Origin: Diospyros lotus
Taxonomy: Eukaryota; Streptophyta; Magnoliopsida; Ericales; Ebenaceae
Assembly (NCBI RefSeq): GCF_014633365.1
Contig: NC_068352.1
Coordinates: 18,261,310 to 18,325,309, forward strand
DNA: 64,000 bases
Direction: 5' to 3'
This document shows positions 1 to 12,185 of the stretch, piece by piece. The position numbers were made by a program, and so were the translations under genes. The notes under the pieces are model-generated. The model was given only the letters and a program-made list of their open reading frames with translations, was not told where the DNA came from and ran no database searches. How positions within the stretch are numbered: the first letter of the stretch is position 1; each line of letters begins with the position of its first letter.

Positions 1-34
1 TAACACTGCCTGCATAGATTCAAGGAAATCTTCA
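1..34 (-). CDS. Candidate uL1m exon 5, running off the window
   Basis: After a possible acceptor (TTGCAG, minus strand 40-35) the phase-1 frame reads VKISLNLCRQC. This resembles the family pattern G-x-K-L-D-F-D-K-C in hydrophobic spacing and in the Cys, but the usual Asp residues are absent. The match is short, and the rest of the exon lies outside the window, so this is tentative. Confidence 0.35.
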
Positions 35-768
35 CTGCAAGTCAAAAGCTGATTGTAGCTCCTTAAGGCATCAGTTTGAAATAAAATATTATATGAAATC
101 ACAGTGAATCCCATATGATAGAATTTTCTTTTATGTGGTGCAATAACTTCAGGGCATATTTATGTATATTAACAACTCATGAACATGTTAAACAAATTTG
201 GCAGTAAGCATAACGAAGTAATGAAAACCATAGATAAGATGAAAACAAACAAACGATTGATTCATGGCCTAACAAAAATGAAAGACAAACAGGGCCTTTA
301 CGTGTTGGAGAAAGTTAACATAATTCCAACTTTAGCTGTGGAGATGTTTTTGTGCATTAAGACACTGCAAGGGTCAAAGAAATTTTCCAACGTCTATAAA
401 GATCATTCCTGTTCTCAAGATTCAACACTATTCCCTTCACACCACTGGTAAATTCAACCACCTGGATTCAAGTTTAGATAGCTAGGAAGCAAAACAAAAT
501 GTTGTCTTCATAATGTCAAAATATTGCTTGTGAAATTAAACATCATGTCACTAAAAATTGATCAGGGGACCACAAAAGGGTAAACCAATGCTTAATCTTT
601 TCTAGTATCCTCACTATGTGAGGTTGTATCCTTATACAGGGCTTTTCTTGTCACATGCCTGGCCAGCTTCACTTGACATTTGGGTTAAATTTCATTTTAT
701 CGAGGAAACAAGTAAAATTCTTAACCCTATTTAATCATGATAGTGTGGTATGCAGATTCATCAATTAC

Positions 769-874
769 CATTCTTTATTCCTTCAATGAGTTCAACACTA
801 CCAACAATATCAGCTCCTGCAGCTCTGGCTTCATCTGCAGCAGATCCTTCAGCAAAAACAGCAATTTTGACAGC
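769..874 (-). CDS. uL1m exon 4
   Basis: The exon has 35 codons plus one base. The acceptor is ACACAG|GCT and the donor AATG|GTAATT. It encodes [20 protein letters not shown] followed by [15 protein letters not shown], the classic L1 motif region. It ends in phase 1, so the next exon must supply two bases to finish a codon. Confidence 0.88.
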
Positions 875-2904
875 CTGTGTTATAAAAACATTTATCAGAT
901 AAATCTAAACAAAGTAGATTGTAGCACTCCGACAATCTGCCCTGATCAATTAGCATAAGTGGAAGATTGTACCTTCCCGGTACCATGTGGCAATGATGCC
1001 ATACCATCAAGCTTCTGCACTTCAATCCAGACAGCAGTTAAAACTAAACTTCTAGAAGAAATAAAGATTTTATGCTAAATATATATAACAGCTTGAAATA
1101 TGAGAGCTCCAGCAGATCTGCAGCCATGTTTCTAGAAATTTGAATACCCAGAGATTTGGAATTCACATGGATATTCAAAAACATTGTACATTTTCATTCC
1201 AAATTTTTTTTGTATTTATTTCTTTGACGGTTTTCCTAGAAGTGAAAGAACCAACATACAATGAATTTAATATCTAGAGGACATGCAATTTTGGTCGCAA
1301 AAAATATACAAAAATGGCCACTCATTCTTTTTTATGTGATTAATTTAAGAAAGAATACATTATTTTCTGTTACTCACCAGATGTATGTCAGTAAGGAAAA
1401 AGGATTTATCATTGCACCTTTGACCCAAAAAAATGGAACATGGAATTAATACACACTATCATGTTGACCAAGTTAAGGACATAATAAAATGCTAAGCCAT
1501 ACAAGCATGACTCCAAAGAAACCACAACATACCTAGCTGCAAATGGCCCAAAAGAACCATAGGGTCTTGATGCGTACACATATTCAATTGAAGTAGTAAA
1601 AAAAACCAGTGTGATAAGTTAAATGTAACAAAAAAAATTTCTTACAGCTTCCAAAGTATTACAGTTCAACCGAAAACAAACAAATAACCCAACCAAGAAT
1701 AACATAATCCATGACAGAATAACACTTGATTTGAATAGGAAAAACAAGAAACGAGGCTCTCCATAATTCAATAAGGTCTAAGATCTAACAATACCAGATC
1801 AGTTCGACGTAATTCAGCAGCAAGATTTACGTGTATTTCCACAGTTTCATTGAAACTTGACTTGGCATTGGCCTGAAAGACAGTAGAAAGAATGCAAAAG
1901 CATCAGCAAGGAAGAAACTTTCAGGAAGCAAAGACAAATGTTCAGCAGCAAAAAAGGTACATATCACCAAGGATAATGCAAGGAAGATTTTCAACTACAA
2001 GAACTGATATCAACATTTTGAAGAGGCTTAGAAGTGCACCAAATCTTAAATCCTTAGATTCCCCATATATTACTCAAAGAATTCATGCTCAACCATCCCA
2101 TCTCTACTTGTTTCCACGCATTTGGGAAATTTCAGTAAATAAGTAGAGAATGAAGTTTCTTTTACGTGAACTAGTTTAGTTCACAAAAATCCTACTATCA
2201 ACAAAAGAATCAAAGGTCATACACAGTGAAAAGAGAGAACGCAAGAAGGAAGCTCGGACCTTGATGAGACGAACTGCTTCCTGAAGATCATATATAACCT
2301 TCTCTTTCTTGCTCACCTGCTTGATCAGAGTCGGAAATGGAACCTTCTCCTCTTCAGCCCTAAAATCCCACCTAATCCTCCTCCTCGTATCAGCCTCGAT
2401 TCTCTTTCTTTCTTTCTCCAAATTCTCAACCCTCACTTCCTCCTTCCCCTCCTCCTCGGCCTCTGCCGCCCTGTCCTCGGGCAGCGGCGCCACCCGAGAT
2501 GGATACGACACCGGAGATACCTTCGGAATGTCCTTCACATACCGAATATCCTCCCGAGTCCAAGACCTAGTCTCCGGCTTGTCGGAGTCGGAACGTCGCG
2601 GCTCCCTCGCCCGGCTAGGCGGCTGGGGCGGACTCGATTGCGGAGGATCTTCCTGAGGCGGGGATGGTTCTTTCGGTTTCACAGGGTATGAGACGGCTTG
2701 TACTGGTGGTGGCTGGGATCTCCTTGGGGATTTATCAGGCCGAGTCTCGGCTGGGGGGCTTGGTTCGGGAGATGAGGAGGAGCAAAGTGATCTGTGGAAC
2801 CCTAGCAATGGAGAGCGAAGTCGGAGAGATAGCTGTTTGTAGGAATTGGTTTTTGTGAAGCAATGGCGGCGAGCTTGAGAAAGTAGGAGCTCCAAGGCCG
2901 CCAT
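769..2904 (-). CDS. Mitochondrial ribosomal protein L1 (uL1m), 5' part of a split gene
   Basis: uL1 proteins bind large-subunit rRNA at the L1 stalk and help release deacylated tRNA. Joining four exons (2904-2260, 1872-1795, 1014-973, 874-769) gives 290 continuous codons. The N-terminus (about residues 1-45) is rich in Arg, Ser and Leu and lacks acidic residues apart from one Glu, like a mitochondrial transit peptide. A Pro/Ser-rich and then charged linker follows. The L1 domain starts near [14 protein letters not shown] and contains LPHGTGK and the family-typical block [20 protein letters not shown]. All junctions are GT-AG and keep frame. The start codon sits in ATGGCGGCC, a good plant context. 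The C-terminal half of the L1 domain is missing because the gene leaves the window on the left. The long linker and presequence suggest the mitochondrial rather than the plastid form; that is inference. Confidence 0.88.
973..1014 (-). CDS. uL1m exon 3 (micro-exon)
   Basis: The exon has 14 codons: [14 protein letters not shown]. The acceptor is TGCAG|AAG and the donor AAG|GTACAA. The LPHGTGK block is the strongest short signature of the L1 family and fits directly between exons 2 and 4 in frame. Confidence 0.85.
1795..1872 (-). CDS. uL1m exon 2
   Basis: The exon has 26 codons in phase 0, with acceptor TTTCAG|GCC and donor CTG|GTATTG. The peptide begins [17 protein letters not shown], the conserved strand of L1 that follows the first helix. 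It is too short to appear as a long open frame and was found by reading for the family pattern. Confidence 0.85.
2260..2904 (-). CDS. uL1m exon 1
   Basis: The exon has 215 codons and ends in phase 0 at ATCAAG|GTCCGAGC. It encodes the presequence, the Pro-rich linker, a charged segment with many Glu and Arg residues, and the first L1 helix. An open frame continues past the donor to 2176, but the continuation does not look like L1 and is read as intron. Plus-strand ORFs here are antisense shadows. Confidence 0.88.
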
Positions 2905-3000
2905 GGGAGTTCAGTTGAAGCTCAGAAATTCACAGTGCAGAGGGGAGGGAGGAGAAGGGTTTTAGCGAGGCGTTGGGCCGGCGCTTTCTTCAGCAAAATG
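2905..3000 (-). promoter_or_regulatory. uL1m 5' UTR and proximal promoter
   Basis: The G-rich strand just upstream of the ATG carries TGGGCC (2974-2979), a site II / TCP-type element, and a telo-box-like AAAACCCT (minus strand, about 2957-2964). Both element types are well known upstream of plant ribosomal-protein and mitochondrial-protein genes. Their presence fits the call; no TATA box is obvious. Confidence 0.5.
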
Positions 3001-4866
3001 GGAATATTGTCAAATTTTCTGGTGGTTACATTTTTTAGTAAAATTATTTTTAATATAAAATACTTTTTATGTGTTATTTTCTAATCATTTATTCCACTTC
3101 TTAAAATATTTTTCCAAATAATTGATAAACTATATTGTATCTACATAATTTGTACACAAATTTAACTAAAAAAGTCATAATAGCTTGACGCATATTACAA
3201 AAAAGACGATCGATACGACTCATACGACTTTCATAAAAAAATCATGAAAGTTATGCGACTTTAATCTTAATAGATCAGATTTGATCTAAATAGATTAATT
3301 TATGTAAATTAAAATATATATATATTTTAAAAACAAATTATAAGTATCTTAAAATTTAAATAAACTTACAACTATTTTGGTAGTTAATATTTTTATAATT
3401 TTTAAATTTAAATTGTAATATCAAAATTATTATATCTATTTTATTTATAATAATTTGATTCACTATCAATTGTCAAATTTTATTTATTTTGCATAATCCA
3501 ACATCTCTAACATCTTTTATGCTAAAATCGCTTGCAAAAAATTACCCTAAAGTTATCCCTAAGAGCACTTAAATGTTTAAGTTACTATAAGTTCATAAAA
3601 ATATATATAATTTGTGTGAGGGAATAGTGAGTTATTAGATCACATAGAAGAAAGACAAACAAATCCTTAAGTATTGATTAAATAATTAAATATTAAATAT
3701 AATATCAACTCCAAAATATAAGATTACGTTCTCTTTATTATTTTTAAGTCATTTTTAGTTTTTTATTTTTTAAAATAATGAAAACGCGTTCTCATTATTG
3801 TTTTTAAAAATGTATTTTTGAAAACAAAAAAATTATAAAAAACATTCAAAACAAACTCTAAACTCAAAACACATTTATTTATTTATATTTTATTATTGTA
3901 ATGGAAAAAATATTATAAAATTCATTAACTTTAAAATATATATATATTTTTAATAATATATTAATATTAAATATTTTTAATTTACTAAATAATCAAATTT
4001 ATTGAATAAAATATTATTAAAAAATAATTTTCAAAATTTCAAAAAGAATACGTTTTCTAATTTTCTGTTTTGAGAAATAGTTTTTTAAAATAACAAAGAG
4101 AATGCGTTTTTAATTTTTTTAAAATAAACTATCAAAGTAGAAAATTGAAAATGAATTCAAAACTCAAAATTAAAAATTAAAAAATAAAGAGATCGTAGTC
4201 TAAATTATTACAAAAATTACTTGATTTATTAAAAAAAATTAATTTGAATATTCTTTTATTTTTTTTATTCGAAAAGACATGGCACAAAGTTACCATGGGT
4301 GTGTCATGCCAAAATAATTTAGCGCACAAAGTTGTATCACAAATCACATACACTTAGTTTAGCATAACTCTATATGTTTAGGTCAAAATTTATTGAAATT
4401 ACCACCCCTTGTGCGATCAAAGTCAAGGTTTCTTGCATTAATACTTCATGCAATGTCGACCCAAATGGGCAAGCGAGTCAAGCCAACCCATGGGTGCTTT
4501 AATTAGTTTCACACCTCAATTACAACAAAGAAAGTGGTCTAATTTTCTTTCGGATTGCATTTTAATAGAAAAAATTTAAATTATGTCATTTTAATTCATT
4601 TGAAATAATACATATATATGTATCATTTAAAAAGTTTATATTTCTTAAATTCAAATTCAAAGTGAATTTAAAATGAAATTCAATTGCTATAATAATTATG
4701 TAACCAAATAATAGATTTAGATTTCAAATTCCAAATTCCAAATTCAAATATTTTGTGTCAAAGTGTTAACTTATATAAGTTTTCGTCATGGTTAAAAAGA
4801 AAAAATTTATAAGATAGTTGTAGGTTGAACTTTATTGTATGACATAAAATATTGCATAATAAAACA
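3001..4866. other. AT-rich spacer, no gene
   Basis: This stretch is very AT-rich and has stops in all frames. Apart from the MITE-like element at 3721-4200, no coding signal or RNA gene was found. Confidence 0.6.
3721..4200. mobile_element. MITE-like element, family 1, copy A
   Basis: The two ends are imperfect inverted repeats. The left end begins ACGTTCTCTTTATTATTTTT and the reverse complement of the right end begins ACGATCTCTTTATTTTTTAA. The interior repeats the motif AACGCGTTCTC and its complement. The same ends occur at 50337-51457. No clean target duplication was found, so the superfamily is unassigned. Confidence 0.45.
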
Positions 4867-5913
4867 TAAGTGTGTGTAAAAAAATTGGCACACTGCGAAA
4901 ATCGATTGGATTGTGTCGGATCAGTCGATTTTTTCGTCAGAGAGATTTGAAACAGTTTGCAGTATGCCCAAACTGTGATTTACATAGTTTAGGCCCTTGG
5001 CGGTTCGGTTTCAAATCGAACCACCCGACTCTTCAAGACTTTCATGAATAATAAAATTTATAATTATATAAATTATTATTAAATTAATAGAGAGTTGTCC
5101 TTTGCATTAATTAAAGCTACTCTATGTGGGTGCCAATACCATTTTGAATTGTCAAAGACTCAGAGGCTTTCCTTTCTTGCACACAACCCCACCCTTCTCT
5201 CTCTCTCTCTCTCTCTCTACTCCCACAACCTTTCTGTCCTACCATTCTCTCTTGCACTTTTTCTACCCGACACAAGTGACACTCTCATTTATCATTTCTC
5301 TCTCTTTCTCTCTCTCTTTCTCTTGCTCTTTACTCCCACAGCCTCTCTTCGATAGTTACCACTGCTTCCCATCGCCACGAACTCCAACGCCCCCCACTGT
5401 CGCCATCCACAATGCTATAGCCAATGGTCACTAACTTGTTGCGTCTCGCTTTCTGTTGGTGGTATGGTTGCTGTGGCACTCCCTCTGCCTCTTTCTCGCT
5501 CTCAACTTTGGTTCATTGCACGTCGACCTCTCTCTTACTTGCTCTCGGACCCTTCACTCTTGATCCACTCTATGGTTGTTGACTTTGGACAGCTCGGTAG
5601 CCGGTAGTTGCTATTGTGCAGGCTGCCCAGCGTCACTGCCTCTTTCTCACTCACTACCACTATAAGTTCTCTCATTCACTATTCTATTGGGTTCTGAGTT
5701 TCAAGCTTATAGGACTATTCTATGGGTTTGGTTTATATATGTGCTTGTTGCTCTGCTTTTGATCAATATTGCATCAGATCGCTAAAATCACACTGGCATC
5801 ATTTTCGCAAACCAAACCAAATCGTGTGGTTTGATTTAATGTCAAACCACATGTGCGATTTGCGCGTGTTGAAAATAGCCTAGATCGCCCAAACCAGACC
5901 GTGAATGCCCCTA
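4867..5913. mobile_element. Possible decayed hAT-type element
   Basis: The right end reads GTGAATGCCCCTA preceded by a subterminal AGATCGCCCAAACC block, an end style seen in hAT non-autonomous elements. Flanks ATAAAACA (4859-4866) and CTAAAACA (5914-5921) match at 7 of 8 positions. The left end is too diverged to confirm. The interior holds CT microsatellites (about 5191-5218 and 5297-5325) and a GC-richer patch with no recognised gene. Confidence 0.3.
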
Positions 5914-5941
5914 CTAAAACATGAACATTGCGAATTATAAT

Positions 5942-6596
5942 GGGGTGTTTGGTACATGAGAAGGATTTAGATTCTTGGGAATGTTAGGTTGAAAATTTAT
6001 ATTCCCATATTTGGTACAACTTTTTTAAAAAAGAATATTGAGAAAATAACATCCACAGAATTTATTTTTAATTAACTTTCTCACAAAAATATTTCCATGG
6101 GGGGTTGGGAATCTTGGATTTCCATGGAATTAGAAAAGTTTTTAACAAATAAAAAAGTTTAAAACACCCATTACCCTCTTATAATCTTAAAACCCTTTCA
6201 CGATTATCTTTGTCATAATTTGTTTATTACAAATATATATATATATTTTTTCATACAAACATATATATTATGTATATATATACACACACATATATAATGT
6301 GTAAAAAATGACGTTTTTTAAATTCCTAAAAGGTTGTGGGTTCTAATATTTTATATACTAGAAATAATTTATCATTTTTAAATAAAAAATCAAATAAAAG
6401 TAATTTTGGAAAAAAAAACATGGATTTCCAGGAATATTACATTTAAACAAAATATAAAAATTTAACATTTCCAGAAAATGTTTAAATCTAACAAAACATA
6501 GAATTACATAAATCCTGAGAATAAAAAATTCTCAAAAGTATTCTCAGGAATCACGAATCCCAAGAATCTAAAAAATTCTCCCCTACCAAACACCCC
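5942..6596. mobile_element. MITE, about 655 bp, ends GGGGTGTTTGGTA
   Basis: The left end GGGGTGTTTGGTA and the right end TACCAAACACCCC are perfect 13-bp inverted repeats. Weaker similarity continues inward (ATTCTTGGGAAT against ATTCTTGGGATT). No coding capacity is present. The flanks are both AT-rich, and no convincing target duplication could be chosen. Confidence 0.65.
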
Positions 6597-8269
6597 TAAA
6601 AATAATAGAGAGGATGAATTTAATAATATTATGATAAATATGTAGTTACGCAAGAAAAAATATATAATATTAAGGTCCCTTTTGTTTAGATGGAAAACAT
6701 ATTTTTAGAAAAAAAAAATCTTATTCTTTGATGTTTTGTTGACAAAAAAATAAAAAATATGTTTATAATTAAAATATTTTACACTAGATGATGTAAAATA
6801 ACTTATCATTTCAAAATCTATAAATCGTTTTCTTATTTGCACCAAACTTAATAAAGTGTTCTTTCTTTTATTAGAGCATGTTTACATATATGCATATGTA
6901 TATATCTATTATTGTTATGATGATGTAATAATAAATTTATAACTGTACGAAAGTTTTTGTCTTCAACCTTCAGACTTATAAAATAAAAAACAATCAAGGG
7001 CGCAATGTGTCTTCTTCGCAAACCTTCATATGCTTAAGTTAGTTCAACTAGAAATGTATGCAGTGTTAGTGGTAGAAATGTATTTTCAATAGAGTTCTTA
7101 ACCTGCCTAAACTAGAGATATCACTTTTTATTTATAGAAGTTGAGGTTGACAGGTGGAGGAACATCCACATCTTTCAGGACCATCTGTTATGGATTTTTT
7201 GACAAAGACTTCAGAGGTGAGTTAACATATTCTCAATGTGTCATAGTTCGAAAGGTCTCCAGAAAACTATATCTCTAGGACCCAAGAAAGGCTCTCAGAA
7301 AGGTCTCTCAGAGGTACCCAAAAAAGGCCCCCGAGAAAGTCCTCCAAGAATACTTGTGAAAGGCTCACTAAAGAGTCTTTTGGGGACTACTCTGTTGGGA
7401 AGGTCTCCTAAGCCTTTCTCTATGGGCTTCATTTTGGTCATATCATAGGCTTGGGTCCATTTTCTTTGGCACATCAATTGCTCGCCATTCTTTATTCTAA
7501 GTCTCAGAAAGGAAAGAGTAGTTCAACCACTTTGCATTCTTCAAGAGACTACACTCTTATGAGGCTTCAATGCTTTTTTTAAAGTTATTTCTCATGTTGT
7601 AATTGACACAATGAACCTCCTCGCATTGTATAGTTATCTCTTAGTCGCTTCTTTTACTAAGATCATATGGTCTATATTTTTGTTGTAGTATGATTCTTCA
7701 TTTCTTGCAATCCCCCCTATAAAAGGTCCCTAAGTCATTTCATTCTCACTCTTTTAACATTTGAATTTACTTTCATAGCTTTTGGAAGACTTGTTTTCTA
7801 CTCTCTCAAAGACCATTCTCCACACTTATCTAGCAACCTTAATGGTCTCTCGAAGACCCATTTTCTGCTCTTTTGGAGTTTGTAATACTCTCTCGGAAAC
7901 CTTCTGAGACACTCGTCCAAAAACCTCATCATTTGGTACTTGTTCTATGTCACATGGTTAGGATTAAATAGGTCAAAATGACCATTCCCACCTTAGGAGT
8001 TAGGCTTCTTTTAGGGATGAGGACTAAGTTAGATGAAAGGGATATTGAGAGAATAAAGAATACATTCCTTTTCCCTTAAGACTTTAGGGTGAAATGCCTA
8101 GTCGAGGAAAGACATGTGTTGCTCATGTTGTAGAGAATTGTATAGGAGTTTACGAGGCATATGTCATTTTAGGATTTTGCTTCCCCATCCTCAAGTTTGA
8201 CATGAGCTTTTTAAGGGCGAACCATCATGTACCAACCCAACCCTACTATTAACCTCAAGGGTAAGTAAG
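6597..8269. other. Spacer with degenerate LTR-like sequence
   Basis: No gene is seen. From about 7230 to 7950 there are degenerate repeats of AGAAAGGTCTC and its complement, and a TATA-like CTATAAAAGGTCCC at about 7719, as in an LTR promoter. No matching second LTR or coding region was found. Confidence 0.3.
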
Positions 8270-9530
8270 TAAGATTTTGATGATAAGAAAAATATTTTTA
8301 TTATATAAATGTATTTTATTAGTCTCTTGTAAAGTAAAAGATGTGTTTCTCATGTCTAAGTATCTTAAGTCGACTGATGATTTAGCTTAAGTCGACTGAA
8401 GTGAGGCAAAATGCTCAAATCTTTTCATATGCCAATTAGGTTTACTGAAGTTATTATTCGGTCAACCGAAGTTGGCCAGAATTATTGGCCTCATGTCTTA
8501 GGTCGACTTAGTCTTCGACTGAAGTTATGTGAATGGTTGTTGGACAACTTCGGTCGACCGAAGTTGTGTCTTAGGTCAATTGAAGTTTGACGATGACTTC
8601 TGTTGTACTGTGTTTCTGCATTTATTTCTTGCACGCCCAAAGATATATTTTTGCAAAATGCTTTTCACCTTGTACTTTAATATCTCATCCTAATTTCCTT
8701 AGGCAAAAAGTAAAATCACTTTTTAAAGAAAATGTATTTTGACTCCACTTTTGTAAAATCTGATTTTATTGTCTTTAACTCTCATAAGCTTTTTGTCTCA
8801 AAAAGTGTATGGCTAATCTTGCTAACAAGTTATCTCCTCAAACTTTCTCAAATTAACCTTTTGTTTAAAGTATTTTCTCTTATGTGTTTGGTGGCTAAGA
8901 TTCCTACAGATGCTAGTTGGAGACTGATAAAGCCTATAAAAGATGAAGAATTTTTGAATTTCAAAATTGTTTCTTACCCTTCTTTGTAATAGTCAGTTTT
9001 CTAGAGATGCGTATAAATATTAGGTGAGTATGGAAAGCTAAAGAAATAGAACAAATTGTTTATAGAGTATTCAAACAAGAGTGAGAAAGTTCAAGTGCTG
9101 AAAGTGCACTTTGGCTGGTGGAATTCTCAATCACTGGTAACTTGTTTAAAATTGTCTTTAATTGTAAGTTTGTTGTTTTTATTCACTTATTGTATGAGAT
9201 GATTGTATTTACGAGTAGTGTGCTAGTGTTTCTTGTTTAAGCAAGAGATTATATGTTGGTTCTAACTTCAATTAAAAATTAGTGTTAATTCTCCCTAATG
9301 GAACCTTAAGCTTAGTCTTGAGAGAAGGGATTAAACTCTTTAAAGTCGAACCTCTATAAAATTATCTTATTCCTTATGGTTTTTTGACTTTACTGTTCTT
9401 ATTTCTATGACAATAATCACCTATTAAGATCACAAAATTAAGAGTTTTTAACAAGAGTTAAAATTATTAATTTTTGAAAAACTCAATTCTCCCCCCTATT
9501 GGGTATTTTTTTGGGCAACACCTACTCTAA
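8270..9530 (+). mobile_element. Sirevirus-type (Ty1/copia) LTR remnant A
   Basis: It starts TTTTGATGATAAGAAAAAT and ends with CTCAATTCTCCCCCC followed by GGGCAACA, the layout of LTRs B (61236) and C (62430) in this window. A TATA-like TATAAATA lies at about 9012. Inside (8370-8590) is a cluster of GTCGAC-type motifs. No internal domain follows, so it is a solo or truncated LTR. The family assignment rests on remembered features of SIRE-like LTR ends. Confidence 0.45.
8362..8590. repeat. Cluster of GTCGAC / TCGACYGAAG motifs
   Basis: About seven degenerate copies of the pattern GGTCGACYGAAGTT are separated by 20-40 bp of non-repeated sequence. The core is the palindrome GTCGAC, sometimes mutated to GTCAAC or GTCAAT. 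Confidence 0.6.
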
Positions 9531-10334
9531 TGGATGGACACAATTAATGGGTTTCTCTATTTTGTGCCACCACAGAGGTGCGGTGCCTTCCCTTAGACTA
9601 TTCATGTAACAATAGACCTCCCGGAACCCCTACCGAGCATAGAGGATCCGTGAAAGGGTCATTACTTGAATGATAAAGAACATAAGCTAAAACCCACTCA
9701 CATCTCTTATTGAAACCATAACCTTTTTATCACATAACATTTCATAATCATCCTTACATGACCATTCTCAACATAAGCACATCTAGGCTTACATAACATA
9801 TATCTATTTCAAAAAAGTAAAAACATTACCCCAACACAACGACACGACACCCAGGACCTAGTTTTAGGAGAACTCTGCACCTACTACCATGACTCAACAT
9901 CTAGACCCAATCCTGTCGAATGTACTTGCCAACGCAGGCGCCTTCTATACCTAGAATGATGGTCAAACAAAGGGTAAGTCACGAGAGTCAGCAAGCTCAA
10001 GAAAGAAAAGCCATAGGTTAAGGATCGAACTCTTTCCATAACACCCATGCGTTTCACGCCAATGCAACAACATACCATGCCATGTACCATACGTGCTTCT
10101 ACCTTGAATGTATAACATAAAGTAACTTGCACATAAACGGTCATTGGAGCCCACATAAGACACACATTGGCACCCAAGTCCCACATACAAACCTGTTGCA
10201 GCCCCATATAGGTTACCATATCATCATTCATAACATGCCTTTTCCTGACCTTGGTCAGCTTTTCTTGACATTCATAACATGCTTTTCCTAACATTCATCA
10301 TTTGGCTTTTCTTTTCATTCATTCCTGTCATCAT

Positions 10335-10555
10335 CGTATCATCATCATAACATACAACTGTCATGGGTCTCATCCTCACAGTCTTACATAACATCATAAC
10401 ATATAACTATCGTCGGTCTCATTCTCACGGTCTTACGCATCATCACATAACATCATATCATGTAGTTGTCGTGGGTCTCATCCTCACGGTCTTACTCATC
10501 ATCACATAACATCATAACATGTAGTTGTCGTGGGTCTCATCCTCACAGTCTTACG
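10335..10555. repeat. Minisatellite, about 62-bp unit, about 3.5 copies
   Basis: Successive units share GTGGGTCTCATCCTCACGG and ATCACATAACATCAT. Copies differ by a few substitutions. The next 100 bp repeat a shorter CACGGACACACCGCCATAT-like unit. Confidence 0.75.
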
Positions 10556-11559
10556 TACCACACGGACACACCGCCATATCATTGCGCAGACCCACCGCCA
10601 TATAATATCATTACACGGACACATTGCCATACAATTCAACACATGAGAAATGCAATACAACACATAAATAATGGCATTTGTAGCATAAATATGATGTCAA
10701 GGCCCTCATAAACTAAGCATCAGGCCACGCTACGCCCACATAAGCACACCATCAAAGCGAAAATCTGGTAGTACTAGCTCTTCTAGCCCGTTTATCGTTT
10801 ATCATAACAGTTAATAACTGACACCCATACATCCAGCCATCCACTACCATGACCCACGATCAACAATCGGTGGCTTTGTACCCTATATCCTTAGACACAC
10901 ATAGACAACGTAGAACTTATATTCTCTAGCTTTAGCATTTCATAGCCTTTCCCCATTACTTTTCACGCACTTGATAACATTCACATCAACATACCGTTCT
11001 CGTCTTTTATCATGCATAGGAACCTGACTTGACATACTAAACATTACTCTTTTCTCTTTAAGACTCTTAACATAGTCCATAATCTTGACCATAATCATCT
11101 TTCTAAGAACCTAACCCCAATGGGTTCGGCATCATTCCCAAAGAAAGCGGAGCGAAACAAAGCCCCGTGACGGACGTAAGCAACAACACTATAGAACAAT
11201 TTATTTAACTTATTCCATCATCAATAGACCCATTATTAAAGCACTAGTCATAGGATGGCTACCACGGGGATTTACATTATAAATGTGTGGAATCGAGTCA
11301 TGGTGAGGGAAGGAATATAACATGAAAACCCATGAAGACTTACGTAGAAACTTAAAAACGTAAAGAGAGGGTTAGGAGCTTGCCTTAACAAAGCTTTCTT
11401 CTTTTTTTCTTCCATTCTCTTTGCTGCTCGACCTCTTCTTCCTCTTCCCAAGCTTCTCCTCCAATTTCTCTAAATTTTTCCCTCGCATGGCCGAGCCTCC
11501 CTCTATCATTTATAGGCATTTCCATGACTTGGCAGCCAAGTTTCCCCATTTCCCAAGGC

Positions 11560-11830
11560 TATACCTCATCATACCTTTAATTAATTAGTTTTACTAATTC
11601 ACCATACCTAACCTCACCTCAACTCACCATACCTTATCATACATCATATCACTTCACCATACCTCACATCACCTCACCATACCCTTAATTAGTTTGACAA
11701 CTTACCATACCTAACCTCACCATACCTCATTTTATCTCACATCACCTCACATCTCTTTACCATATCTCATTGTACCAACTCACCATACCTCACATCACTT
11801 CACCATACCTCACTATACCCCATTCCTCTA
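11560..11830. repeat. Degenerate tandem repeat of CACCATACCTCA
   Basis: The motif CACCATACCTCACATCA recurs many times with variable spacing, together with TTAATTAGTTT. It has no coding potential. Confidence 0.6.
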
Positions 11831-12059
11831 ATTAATTTATTAGTTTTACTACTCACAACATATGGCTTCATGCTTAATTTAGATTGAGAAAAGCCTTAAC
11901 CAAATCAAACCATAACCAAAGTATGTAATATTATATATCAAATTGAAGCCCTCAAAATCTAGATTATGATACTTCAAACAAATCTCAATTCAGACTTCTA
12001 CATCAAAAGTTATGGACAAAATAGTATAAGGTGCGTAGAGATTCCATTGTAAAGGTTTC

Positions 12060-12185
12060 GAAATATAGGGTGCATGTTTTGAAATAAAAGTTTCTGTTTT
12101 GCATGTTTTGAAATATAAAAGGCATGTTTCAAAATATAAAGGGTATGTTTCGAAATATAGGTTTCTGTTTGGCTATTTTGAAATG
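12060..12185. repeat. Degenerate tandem repeat of GCATGTTTYGAAATATA
   Basis: Five to six imperfect copies of GCATGTTTTGAAATATAAA lie head to tail. Confidence 0.6.

Noticed and set aside
590..690. Alternative uL1m exon 5 with PHIVRIL-like text
   Set aside because: The acceptor is poor, and the frame compatible with exon 4 reads a non-L1 peptide ending in a stop; only an out-of-phase frame looks like L1.
2309..2858. Plus-strand frames opposite uL1m exon 1
   Set aside because: They are antisense shadows of a GC-rich exon with no family resemblance.
10335..10555. Regularly spaced repeats resembling a CRISPR array
   Set aside because: The repeats are head-to-tail units that diverge along their whole length with no unique spacers, and the window is plant nuclear DNA.
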